A stretch of DNA of 64,000 bases from positions 372,001-436,000 of the forward strand of contig NOKP01000012.1 of NCBI GenBank assembly GCA_002682825.1, in the 5' to 3' direction. The notes below the pieces were generated by a model. That model was given only the letters and a program-made list of their open reading frames with translations. It was not told the origin of the DNA and ran no database searches. Both the position numbers and the translations under genes were made by a program. This document shows, one piece after another, positions 23,354 through 34,756 of the stretch (position 1 is its first letter; each line of letters begins with the position of its first letter). The DNA is from Neonectria sp. B-13. Its lineage: Eukaryota; Ascomycota; Sordariomycetes; Hypocreales; Nectriaceae.

Positions 23354-25348
23354 CTAAGCCTTGAGGCCCAGCTCCTTGATGATGATATCCGCTGCCTTTT
23401 CACCAATAACTAGAGCGGTGTTGTTTGTATTGGCCCCAACGTTTTCCGGCGGGATGCTCATATCCGCAATCTTCAAGCCCTTCGTACCGTAAACGCTCAA
23501 GTTGCCGTCAACAACGCCATACTCATCCTGAGGTGCCATCTTCGCGGTTCCCAGCGAGTGCCACGTAGTTTCGAGGTTCTCTCGGATCCATTGCTCGATC
23601 AAAGCATCGTCTTCCGCCGAGTACGCAATGTTCTTGATGCTCTCTGCGGAAAGTGCTGACTCTGTCGTGATGCACGCTGCAGACGACTCTGGTGGGAAGG
23701 GAGGGTGCCCGACGCTTAGCTCTCCCCGATACATCTTCGTACGTCGCATTATCTCCCGTGACTTCTTGTATGCCCATACTTGTTTCTTCAAGTCGATGTC
23801 GTGAGGGTCAGTCAAAAAGCCAACGTCGAAATCGAGCTCATCCCCACACTGAGGACCGGTGATGTGCAGATGGCCCCTGGAGTATGGATAGCCGGTAAAG
23901 TTTCCAACCGTGGCATATTGGCCAGGTGGGACAGTGCTCGGGTCGCCGAGGAAGCTGGCTGGCTTAGCGAGGCCCTTATGAGACTCTATGGGACATTGTC
24001 AACTTACCATGAAACCACTCCCGTCAGCATCAGTGGCCGGTCCGGAACTGGCTTGAAATCGCGATCCCAAGCAGCCTTGAACTCGGGTCCCAAAGCTTCC
24101 ACTTCGGATTCCTCTGGCCGGATCTTGGAACAGACGTCGATGGAGTTCCATCCGAGGAGTTTATCCTTGCCTTGAATCAGTTTTGGGACATCACTTCGAC
24201 CGCTGAGTATGCCGTCGATTGTCTCGTCCGGCTTCAGGCTTGTGTGGTACGGATATAAAAGCAGGTTATGGTCTTGGTAGTCACGGCCAACGCCAGGCAA
24301 GTCGACCACCATCGGCACCCCAGCACGCTTAAGGATGCTGGGATCGCCAAGTCCAGATCTCTCGAGCACAGATGGCGTACCACAAGCCCCAGAGGAGACG
24401 ACCACCATCTTCTTTGCCTTGATGGTATGCGTCGGCTGTTTAGCAAGGGCAAGTGTTGGCTGAAAGTCCGAACTGGGAACACACTCAACGCCAATCGCCC
24501 TCTTGTCTTTGTCAAAAAGAACACGAACGACAGATGACTCGGTCAGAACGTGTAGGTTGGGGTGCTTCCCGTCCTGCAGTAACGGATGCAAGTACCTGTG
24601 GGCTGTGTCTTGGCGTTTTCCGTCAGGCGACACGTATCGTTTCCATCTCTGGAAACCGTTGATTGCTTTGAGGTTTTGTAAGTCTGGAATCTCCGGCCAG
24701 CCTACTTGACTGGCTGCACGAATGAAGTCGTTCTCGGGGCCAACAGCACGGTATGTTCCGTCTGATACATGAACTGGCCCATCGCGACCATGTACGTTGT
24801 CCGGATCATCGCCGTGATATGTTTCAAGCTTGGAAGTATTAGTCGCCGGCCAAGATGGCGAAAACGCACGATCAACTAACCCACCTTCTTCAAATACGGT
24901 AGCAATTCGTCAGCGGACCAGCCCGGCGTCTTCCAAGAGTCATAATCGGATCGCTGGGCCCGGGTGTACATCATGAAATTGATGGACGAGCCACCGCCCA
25001 ACGTGCCGCCGGATGGAACAATTGGGTCACGGTCTGCTAGCTGGCTTGCCTTGTTGGCCTTGTAGAAAATAGCAGTCTTGCTCGTTGGCGTGAGGTGGGA
25101 CAGAAAAAGAGCGGGATTGGTGACGGTGGCGACATTGTAGTTGTCTTGGCCACGCTCGATGACAAGGATTGACAAGGCAGGGTCGGCTTCAGCCAGCCTT
25201 CCAGCGATGATACATCCTGCGGTACCACCTGTAGAGAGAGAAACTGTGAGATCTTGGGCGGACCGCGAGCAGCGAGGAATATCTCACCTCCAGCAATAAT
25301 GACATCTACCTCCCGAGTGGCGTCAGTCAGATTGTTCGACACACCCAT
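23354..25348 (-). CDS. GMC-family FAD oxidoreductase (alcohol oxidase/choline dehydrogenase-like)
   Basis: Flavoprotein oxidising an alcohol group. Minus-strand exons are 25348-25288, 25228-24885, 24828-24008 and 23954-23354, giving 608 aa in exact phase. The N-terminal FAD fold VDVIIAGGGTAG is rebuilt across intron 1. The GMC signature region GGTLGGGSSINFMMYTRA follows. The C-terminus carries the catalytic His in TWHSLGTAKM and the partner Asn in GANTNNTALVIGEKAAD. No signal peptide is seen; the tail ELGLKA is not a clear peroxisomal signal, so a cytosolic site is most likely. GTCCGCTCC lies about 146 nt upstream of the ATG, shared with the MFS promoter. The substrate is unknown. Confidence 0.92.
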
Positions 25349-26616
25349 TGCTACACAGTTTGAGGAAACGCGTGAACGTGGAGTGTGAGGAGTTGGATTC
25401 GATGGAGCTTCAGACGCCGAGGATACAGCCGCGGACTTTATAAAGAAGCTGCCCCCTCACTTGCTTAGGCTAAGGTTTTGGGGCTGAACCGGCGTCCGCT
25501 CCAAACCGCGCCTTATAGGTGCAGATCTCGTGTATGTCTCACTTTCCCGTTGCCGTCTTCCGAAACACTTACGTGCCGCTGACCGACTGCAGCCGGTCAA
25601 TATTCGAGGCTCATGGCGGTGTGAGATGTGTACAGCCCATGTCGTGGAACCAGGCTCAGAGCCAAGTCCCGAATCTGTGTCTACCGTGAAGCACATTTCC
25701 CATCGAATCATCTCCTCGTTCAGTGTCGACCAGCGATGGATGGTTTTGAGGTTGTCCAACCACCCCGCGTTCAATAGTTGGCGCCGCGCGCTAGCTTTTC
25801 ACATGCACCAAAGCTCGCGAATCGGCATCTTGTCCGTCCCGTACACGGGCAAGTTGCGGGGTCATGCGGGGGTTAGTCAAAGCCAAAGCTGGAGATCACT
25901 CGGGGACGGGTCATGTGGAAAGTATCCTTGTGATGTTTCAGTGGCGAGAAACACCCAAGGGGGGAGGAAGATGTTTGTGATTCTAGGCCTTACTAATTAT
26001 TTAGAGAAGTCTTACATGTTAGTCAAAATGAGACTAACTAAAGTCAGGATCCAGATCGCGACCATGTTCACAATGTGCTTACACATCCCTCCTCCAAACA
26101 CATATTACCCTATAGCTTATACTACCCTATAGAGTAGCTCGTCATACTCGACGAACTAATACATCAGCCAGGACCTAACACAGGCGAAAGACAGTGGTGG
26201 AAAGATATTGGAGCAAATTAGGCGAGACCTAGAAAGCACCGAAAGCGCCTTACCACTTCCAAAACAGAAGTCAGCCGCCTGAAGAATGTTGTGTAGCACA
26301 TGACGCAGACCACAACATAGCGAAAACACGATGTATTACAAATCTGATTAAAACGGCTGAAATATACAATCCAAATCAATTCCTCGCGTTCAACATTGAC
26401 TGAAAAGTGAACTCGTTTGGCTCGCGAATTTATTGTCTGAGGTGATGTTCTTCCTATCTTCCCGAGTGACCTCGTCAATCCCAGACCACCTTTAATCCCA
26501 TGCTCGTCGGACCAATTGTTGAAAGTGGACCTAGGTAATAGAAACACAGGAGTTCCGGCAGCTTATCCGAACATCTGTGTCAGCCGGCCCCGACACAATG
26601 CCCTCATCTTGCTCTC
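25349..26616. other. intergenic region between GMC and P450 genes
   Basis: About 1.27 kb. It contains the GMC promoter, with GTCCGCTCC at 25494-25502. A 200-codon frame on the plus strand at 25530-26132 has no motif and no good start or splice context, and I treat it as chance. The part from 26.0 to 26.2 kb is AT-rich. Confidence 0.45.
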
Positions 26617-28324
26617 TTAGGCCGCAATATTGCCAGGTTCGCGCGGCGTTAGATACACGTACATCGGCGGCTTATCCCAAAGTAAATACAGACGAGCATC
26701 ATCCGCCCAGTTCTTACTCTCCTCCTTGATATGCATATCGAAATTCCAGATGACGCGGGCTAGGATACACCGCATCTCGACGTATGCCAAGCTGCGAAGT
26801 ATTCAGTCAGCAATCGGGGCTGAGCTTTCTCGATGGCGTAAGAGTATCATAACTTACTTCTTACCAATACAATTACGTGGCCCGAAGGAGAACGGCTGCA
26901 CGACATCCCTTTGGTCGTTGACGAATCGCGGGTCGTTCCCAGTCCAGCGCTCCGGGATGAATGAGTCAGGTAGCGTGAAGTACTTGGGGTTGTGGTACAA
27001 CGGCCATTGCCAGATGTCTAAAATAGTCTGTCTCGATTGTCAAGTTTTTACTCCCAGATCCCGAAGAATTAACTTACTCCTCCGGGTACGAACTGGCCGT
27101 TGATAAAGTCACCCTCGGGTTTACACCTCCTGGGAGCCGCCGAAGCCAGCGGGGGAAACATGCGCAATGTCTCTTCCAACACAGCCAGCATATACTTCAG
27201 GCTGTTTACGCCGACGAAATCGATTTCGTCTTCGGAGCTGAACGAGCTGCGGACTTCATTCGCTAGCTTTGTCAACACGTCGGGATGCGTGCACAGATAG
27301 AATGTGGCAGCTGAGAGTGCGGTGGCCGTGGTTTCGGAGCCAGCCACAATAAGAGTGTTCGCGGTCCTCTCGATCTCAGACATTGTCATCTTCTCGTTTC
27401 CGTCGTGGTCGTGTTGGATCATCGACTCCATGAAGTCAGCTCGGGGCTCCGTACATGCCATGCGTTTCGCCACGTTAGCTTTGACAAGCGCCCGGTGGGC
27501 GTTGATCTTGTCGACCATTCCCTTCGGTGGAAACACGTCCAGGATGCTGTCAATACATGGGATGAATCGGCGGATACAAATAAGCATAGCCAGCTGCTTG
27601 ACGTTTTGAAACACCGTCTCGACCCAGGGATGCATGGTACTCGAGCTCAGGCACCCGAACGGCTCGCCGAAAGCTAAATCGCCAATAATATCAAAGGTGG
27701 TGTAATTGAACCAAGCGACCATATTGAGCGGCTGCGTGCCGCCGGCCGAGTTCTCCCGCAGTCGGCGAATAAGTAGATCGATGTACTGCCCGATGAGCGG
27801 CTGTTGGGCGTGCAAGCTCTGCGTGCTAAAGCCGTGGCTCAAGATGCGGCGCATCCTAGAGTGGTCTTCACGGTTCGACGCGATGATGTCGCCCCAGTTT
27901 TTGAAGTAGAAAGTCTTGTCTTTTCCGTTCTCCCCATTGCCGATGCCCTTTTTGTGACCCATGATTTCTTTCCAGGCGTCTGGATTCTGGAATGAGAGCT
28001 GGTTAGGGGTGACGCGTACTACGTCGCCATACTTCTGGTGTAGGGCTAGGATCTTCTTGTTGCCATGGCCCGACATGGTCCAGTATTGGTAGGGCAGGCC
28101 GTTGGCCCTCCAAAGGAGGGGGCCGGGGAACTTGCGGAGAGGATGGAAGAATAGGTTGTAGATTGGTTTACCCACGACGTATCCGACGGTCTGGAGCGGT
28201 AAGTTATGCGTCAAAGAAGAGCGATAGAGATGCCAGCGTGTCTGCTTACCAAGAGCAAGAGTGTCACTGGCACTGCCATCGCTAGCGAGAGGCCTCGAAA
28301 CCGGTCAATGATCATGATGGCCAT
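26617..28324 (-). CDS. cytochrome P450 monooxygenase
   Basis: Heme-thiolate monooxygenase anchored in the ER. Minus-strand exons are 28324-28250, 28190-27078, 27027-26858 and 26791-26617, giving 510 aa. The short first exon encodes an N-terminal hydrophobic anchor (AMAVPVTLLLL) followed by the proline-rich hinge HPLRKFPGPLLWR. The I-helix oxygen-binding motif is AGSETT, the K-helix EETLR, and the heme-binding loop FSFGPRNCIGK with the Cys ligand. Intron 2 uses the acceptor GAGACAG, restoring FVPGGTILDIWQWPLYHNP; the later TTTTAG acceptor breaks the frame. A second in-frame ATG at 28315 is possible. It is co-oriented with the GMC gene, and together with the epoxide hydrolase could form an epoxidation and hydrolysis sequence (inference). 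Confidence 0.92.
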
Positions 28325-30568
28325 GTGTATGAGAGTGATCTCGGCTGTCTACTCTGTCATCCGACTGTTAGGTCCGTGCACTTTTGAGAATCTTGACCAG
28401 ACCACGGACCGTTTGATTTATACCGTTCAAGACATGCCGAGTGTTCTGGCAAGTCCCATATTATCTTTCGCAGATTGACAGCAGGGGTCACCCTGAACAG
28501 TCGGAAAATGGACCTTATAGAGCAAGGATCTCCGCTCAATATGTCGTGCAGGAGCTAATGGAACCCTGGAGGCTTTATCAGTACGGAATTCTACGCGACC
28601 CGTTGGCCCGACCCACTCGGGCAGATCTTAGCTTCGTGAGCCCGAAGGCCGACGATTACTGCCGGCATTTGAAATAGAGGAGCATGGATAGTGCAAAGTT
28701 GTTTGCTGATTGGGCCTGAGCTATTCCGTTCCCTGCATGCAGCTTGGCGTGATAAGTGATCCAATTCTACCCAACCCCATCTCAATGACCTGCAGCGCTG
28801 TCTGTTTTTTGCTTAGAGGTGTTCTGCCGATTCCGAGTTGAGATCCGGCCGATTCCCCGCCCATAGCACGGCAGTTCTAATGACCTATTGGCTCGCATGC
28901 TTTCGCATGCCATGCAAACGCGCTGTGTCGTAAATGCTGCAGTAGCTTGCCAAGGCGGGCCGGGCCATAGGCTCTCGGGCCACGGAACCTAACCCGGGAC
29001 ACCCACAAGAAAGCGATGTCTCATGTAGGACTCGGGTTTTGGAGGTCATGGTGTGAACCGAAGCCAGCCATAACCTGGAAATGATAACGTGCTCGCCTGC
29101 TGATTTGTTCAACTACGAAGCATCGGGTTGCAACGGGAGCCAAAGCTGTCTTGGGGAGCCAATGCTGCCTTTTTGAAAGCAGATAGAGTCTGCTTGGATC
29201 AGTGACATCGTCTTGAATTGAGGAGTTCCTATGCTCTGTCACATTTACCTCTCTTGCCGCTGTTGCTTACCCCTGAGTGTTTCCAGGTTTGCCAGCGTGG
29301 GCGCCTGCCCTCACTGTTGCAACAATGCCTGATGCTTAGCTACGTTCTGGAAATCTGGCAAAGTCGTAATCAAGGACGGCTTAGTCGACTTTGCCCCTTT
29401 GGCACGAGCTCGATGAAACGTGACGCGCGCGGCACGTCAAGGGTGGGATGCAAGCAAATGCAATGAGTATCACATTCACTTGCATCACTCCATCAACTCA
29501 TGTACAGCACCTAGGTGCATGTTTTCGTGATTGGCAGTCTGGAAGAGAACTGCAAAGCTGTCGACCACCTAGTTGCTCCCAATCAAATACCTCATATATC
29601 ACATTTTGAGCAATCTTTGTTAGAGAAAGAGGGTCATCTTAGTTTGCTTTGAGATGACACTGAAGCAACCATCCATCCTGGTGTAGTACGACCAACCAGC
29701 ACCAACATGGCTTGAGCAAGAAAAGTGCAAAGAATCAGGCAAGGCAGACAGCTGCGGGGTAACAAGTGCAAGGCTCAATACAAACCTATTAAGTAGCTGA
29801 TGACGTGTCATGTTGACGCCTCCTGCAGGTTTATGGGCTTTCATTCGGCTTTGTCGTTGGTTGAAACTCGAGTTGTTGGTTGACACTTGCTTAGGCATGA
29901 TAAACGAATCTCCGTGGTACGTAGTAGCTCTCAATTTGATGTGTAATAAGCTGTGCACATGATTTGGCGATGTACTTCATAAGCCAGTGACTCTGTTGCC
30001 GATGCTGCGGTCGCTCAGGTCTAATATCTAAATCCAGCGCTCACTAGAATTCTTCTCTAACAGCGGAATTGGGGGACGAGTTCGAAACCACGTTGGCATA
30101 ACTTGACGTTGAAGGATGGATGTATTTCTTATGTTGTGATCCCTACCCAGTCAGTCTATTAGCTAATTAAGTCTACCGTCAGGTTAATTTTATTACGTCA
30201 ATGATAAGCAACAGTGTTCCGATTGGACTACTGTGGACTTTGGAGGGCCTCCCTCAGTAATGTGCATTCTGTAGGGCCTCCAGCAGTAATGTGCATTCTG
30301 GAGGGCCTCTCACATTAACGTGCACTCTTGTGGGTCAGAACAAGTACAGATACTTGCAAGAGGTAATTCTACCGGGTTCATTTCTGCAGAATAGCAGTAT
30401 ATGGCCAAGTACCAGTGGATTTTGTGAGCGAGTCGATGCCAGCATCAGCTGCTACCTATTCGTGCCTGAACAGCCGTTTGCCCACAGGCATAAGAATGGA
30501 ATGGATTTCCTGTCGTGCACGTCTTTCCAAGTGCTTCTAACTACCTTTGCACAAGTATCGCCATCAAT
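28325..30568. other. long intergenic region with a tandem repeat near its right end
   Basis: About 2.2 kb. Near the P450 start there is an 8-bp inverted repeat GGTCCGTG / CACGGACC (28371-28378 and 28403-28410). A three-copy 29-nt tandem repeat lies at 30242-30328 (listed separately). No gene is supported; frames such as 29620-29958 lack motifs. Confidence 0.45.
30242..30328. repeat. three imperfect 29-nt tandem repeats
   Basis: Units at 30242-30270, 30271-30299 and 30300-30328 share the pattern GxAGGGCCTC...TAATGTGCATTCT. Units 1 and 2 differ at only a few positions; unit 3 is more diverged. They sit about 240 nt upstream of the ubiquitin ligase start, so may be promoter or 5' leader elements (inference). 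Confidence 0.75.
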
Positions 30569-33147
30569 ATGGGCAACATCTTTGCGACTCAAACTCACCA
30601 TGAGACACCACCAGCCTATGAGCCGGTTAGACCAGCCTACGAGCCGCCTAGAGAATCATTTTATGAGAACTGGCCGCCGGTTCTCGCTCCTCCTCGTAGG
30701 GTTCCACCTACATACCCTCAATATACTCGTGGTACTTTTTCAGGGGGGAATGCCTGTCGATTTGCACACGACGGCCCTGCACGCCCGGCATTGACTCAAC
30801 GACGGCGGACCCAATGTCGCTTTTTCGCACAAGGTCATTGCAAGAAAGGAGCCACTTGTCTTTTCTCACATGACCAAGTGAACGAGGAAGAGAAAGAGGA
30901 AGAGAAAGAGGAAGAAGAAAAGGTACGCTTTGTATGATTGACTAAGGTAATTCGTCACAGGCTGATTGTTGTTGTTTGACACATGATGACGAATCCATCG
31001 AAAACTGGACCCGTGAGCTCGGAGGCGCGTGGGTCGAGTTCGGCGACGGCGCAACGACTACCAAGGTCTCCCTCCCCTCTGACTTTTCCGCTATCCGCAT
31101 CAGCAATCTTTCAACTTCCGGCTCCGTCAGTTACGTTCAGAAGCTACTGTCAGATGTCGGCGTGGTCATACCAGCAAGCGATGTGCGGATTATGAAGCCC
31201 GCAGACTCGGAAAATTGCTCTGCTATCGTCAAGGTTGAAGATCCAACGTTTGCTAAGACGGCCTGCAGCAGATTGCGCACTTGCGTTGGACTCAAGGACC
31301 TCCAAGTTGTCTCAGTGCCTGTTCCTGTCCCTCGGGGTTCCAACTTTCATCAAGTTGACTGCAGGCAAGTGCACTGTTCATGGCATCGACCAGCTCGATC
31401 AGCTTGCCTCCATTTTGGAAGCACCGAGGTTGCGTGGAGAGTGTTCAAAAAGTTCAACGCGGGCAAGTATCAAGTCCTCGGATCCAAAGTCACCGCCAAA
31501 CCGCCAATCGCGCAAAACGACAGTCATCCAAGTGGACCAAGTTGGATCGTCAAATTGACAGCCTTGGCCGGGACCGTTGAGGAGCGAGACATCACCGAAG
31601 GCATCACTGCGTCCGACAGCCCTCGTCAAATCGACATGGGAGAGCCGAGCTACGTTGCCGACATGGACGTGGACTCTACCCTTGTCAAATCGATGCTGTA
31701 TGAGTTTGGGTCGCTGGAGCGTTGGGAGGTCTCCAACAGTTCCAAGGGCAGGCGCATCAAAGCTCAGGCGACCTTTGTCGAAGAGTCACAGGCACGGGAT
31801 GCTGCCTCGGCCCTGGACAAGAAGCCTCTGCCGTTTTGTGACACAGGAAAGCTCTTCGTACAGCTCGTCACATCGGTCAAGTTCAAAATATCAACCCGAG
31901 TCTATGACGTTGTGCAGAAGCAAATCAACGCGCGCAAGACAGCCTGGGAGCGCCAATATGTCCGCATTATTGCATTCTCTCCTCAACGCTTCTACCGGAT
32001 CCTGAAGCTTCAAGGCGAGGACCGACAATTGGTGGCAGAAGCCCAAAAGGATCTCGAGCGCATCATTGCCGGTCAGGTGATGAGAATGGAGGGAAAGAGT
32101 CTCTGGTATGCCAACTTGAAGATCAACGGAGACGAATACAAGAAGCTCAAAAAGATCGAGGACGACCTGGGTGTTGTCATCATCCGCGATGTACGGTCAT
32201 CACAAATTCGAATTTTTGGACCTGAAGAAAATTTCGCACTGGCGACAGAGGCATTGCACAAGCTCATTCAAGACATGACCTCGGCCAGTCACTTCATCAG
32301 GCTCGATCAGGAGGACGAGCTTCAGTGGGCCGTGGACGGTGGCTTTAAGGTACTCGAGTCACAACTTGGACGTGGCAAAGCCGTGTTTGACCTCACGTCG
32401 AGATGCATCCTGGTCCATGGAACTGAGAAAGATGTCGCCGAGGCCAAACTCGTCATAGCCCGCAGGCAAAAGAACGCCACAGAGAAGCATTCCAATCACC
32501 AGACGGATTGCCCGGTCTGCTTTTGCGAAGCCGAGGAGCCGCTTCGTACCTCTTGCAACCATGTCTACTGCAGCTACTGTTTCGTCAGCATGTGCCGAGC
32601 GGAAGCATCAACCTCAAAGGACTTTTGTGTTACTTGTGTGGGCGATTCTGGGGGCTGCGGCAAGGCCTTGCAACTTTCGGAAATTCACAATCTTCTTCTC
32701 TCGGAGACATTTGAGGATGTGCTTGAAGCATCTTTTGCTTCCCATGTCCGGCGTCACCCGGGCGAGTTCCGATACTGTCCAACACCAGATTGCAGCCAAA
32801 TATACCGCGTTACTTCTGATCCTGCAGCATCGCCCACGACATTCACATGTGGCAAGTGCTTCGTATCTACCTGCACGACCTGTCTTACCCCGCATCCTGG
32901 CATGACCTGTGCCGAGCACAAGGGAGATGCATCTGGTGGCCTCGAGGCACTCAACAAAGTCAAGGAAGAGCTAGGGGTTAAGGCTTGTCCTAAGTGCAGC
33001 ACACTCATGGAAAAGACTGAAGGATGCAACCATATGACCTGTAAGGGATGTGACACCGACATTTGCTGGATATGCATGGCAACATTTGATGGAAGCAAGG
33101 CATGCTACGCCCATATGTGGAGGCTACACGGTAACATCGGTCTTTGA
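30569..33147 (+). CDS. CCCH zinc finger plus RING-IBR-RING E3 ubiquitin ligase
   Basis: RBR-type ubiquitin ligase that would pass ubiquitin through a catalytic Cys. Exon 1 is 30569-30922 and exon 2 30961-33147, giving 846 aa. Exon 1 encodes one complete CCCH finger (CRFFAQGHCKKGATC...H), a degenerate one before it (only ACRFAHD remains), and a Glu/Lys repeat encoded by repeated GAGGAAGAGAAA. Exon 2 carries RNA-binding-like segments, then RING1 starting CPVCFCEAEEPLRTSCNHVYC (split here as CPVCFCEAEEP and SCNHVYC), an IBR starting RYCPTPDCSQIY, and RING2 with CPKCSTLMEK followed by TEGCNHMTC, whose Cys is the predicted catalytic residue. The intron is only 38 nt, has GTACGC/CACAG ends and contains the stop that would truncate the protein; it is unusually short, so the junction deserves RNA support. 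Confidence 0.85.
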
Positions 33148-34095
33148 TGCCTGTCCGATTAGTAGTTGCATTTGACTTCTTAGGCTTATTATCAAGTTCA
33201 AAATAAATCTCGTGCTATACTATCCATGGATCCTCGGATTAGGTTTGGTGGCGGCCTCTGAGAAACTCCTTGTGACATGATTATGTCTAACCACCTCGTA
33301 ACTGACGAAGATAAGAAGAATACAGGGGCCTTGTAAATGATTGAGTTTCTGTCACGCAATTAATAAATGGTATGTAGTTAATTTAAGGCCATGCTACCTA
33401 CATTAGGTCTCATTTTCGGTTCAAACCCTTAGCGTTTCTTAATGAGCAATGTTGAGGCTACATCTTCATGATACATGTACAAGTTCATTATGTCTTACCG
33501 GTACGTATGGGCCGTAGATAAAGGAAAGTGTTTGCACGATGGCGTTTTTATATTTCCTTTCATTGTCCTACTGATTCTCGCCCCGTTCATCCCAATCATC
33601 TTTACTTCTACTTCGAGGAGATCAGCGGTGGGACACGGCCACCAGTGGAATACCGTGCAGGTTGGCGGAGCGGTCGGCGTTTACTCGTTGATGAGCCAAC
33701 AATACGCCTTGTTTCTAGTTATGGCACTGACAGTCAGCTAGCTGAGATTTTCATCTCTTGCTTGTGTCGTAGCTTAATAATGGTTGCTTGTTCAGATGGC
33801 TGATTTTTGCGTATCAAATAATCAACCAACACAAGAGAAATACAAATTGTAAAAGCCCAAGTTCCAAAAGATACCACCATTGTATCTCTACCAGTCGTAC
33901 AGCTCTCGCCCTCTGTATTCATAGTCCTACTCCCGGTGTAAACGACAAACATACCGCAGCTGGGCCACGTTTAGTTATTCCCTCCGCATGTGCGTTCGCG
34001 CATGACAGCCACAATGCAAGTATGTGTCCAGTTACAGGGAGCAATTTCCAACGCGGTTATCTTAGTCATGAAGTGTTATCTACACCAATTCTTCT
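33148..34095. other. intergenic region, no gene supported
   Basis: About 950 nt after the ubiquitin ligase. It has AT-rich stretches around 33.35-33.45 kb. Short frames have no recognisable motif. Confidence 0.4.
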
Positions 34096-34756
34096 AGCTT
34101 CCGGCCGCTCGCGAGGAACTTGCGCCAGCCGTGTCGGTGATTCGCAGTCTCCTGGGCTCAGACTCAGACATAGACACAGACGCAGATTGGGAAACCGTCG
34201 AACAGGGTTCCTAAAATCCCTCTCAGATTTTACACACCTTCTCCAACATCGGCCTAGGCACAGCGCAGAACCTTAGCGAAGTGTACGCCGCAACATCATC
34301 AGAGAAAGACGACAGCCCGCTGTTATTACATGCTACTATATTTGACTTGTCGCCTGAACGGTCTGAGTACCGGGCGGTGGCCGCGGCCGTCATGTTTAGT
34401 TTCCGCCCGGGCAGTTGAATCTCGCCGCCCTGCCTCTGGCTTACCCGCTTAGTGCGAGCTTTTGGGTATGGGTACACATCCTTCAGAGCCAAGACCGGGT
34501 AGCCGTCTGGTCCAGGGACGCCAATGACCCTACGCGAGTCCTGGAGACGTGCAGTTCTTACGCCTACAGCGACGCTGACCCGCTCGCCCAGCACCATCTC
34601 GTCGGGGCTCACGCTGAGGACGCCCATGCTCAGGGGTTCTCAGTCCTGCGTCGAGACGATTTTGTGGACAGTGCCCATATTTCACATACCCGAGCCTACC
34701 CGGCGCGCTACTGGAGGATGATACAAGACCCGTGGGAGGGTAATCGTTTGTAAAAG
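34096..34756 (+). pseudogene. possible decayed coding region of unknown family
   Basis: A GC-rich block reads as protein in one plus frame from just after a TTCTTCTAG acceptor at about 34096: LPAAREELAPAVSVIRSLLG, then an acidic run (SDSDIDTDADWETVEQ), a TAA at 34212-34214, and in the same frame NIGLGTAQNLSEVYAATSSE and LLLHATIFDLSPERSEYRAV before a TGA near 34416. A different frame then stays open to 34753. Coding-like composition with stops and a frame change suggests a relic. I do not recognise the family. Unusual splicing is an alternative. Confidence 0.25.

Noticed and set aside
25530..26132. 200-codon open frame on the plus strand in the GMC-P450 gap
   Set aside because: No domain motif, low-complexity-free but random-looking composition, no good start context, and it covers the GMC promoter; length alone can arise by chance here.
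34415..34753. 112-codon plus-strand frame taken alone as a gene
   Set aside because: It starts in the middle of a coding-like block in another frame; treated as part of a possible relic instead.
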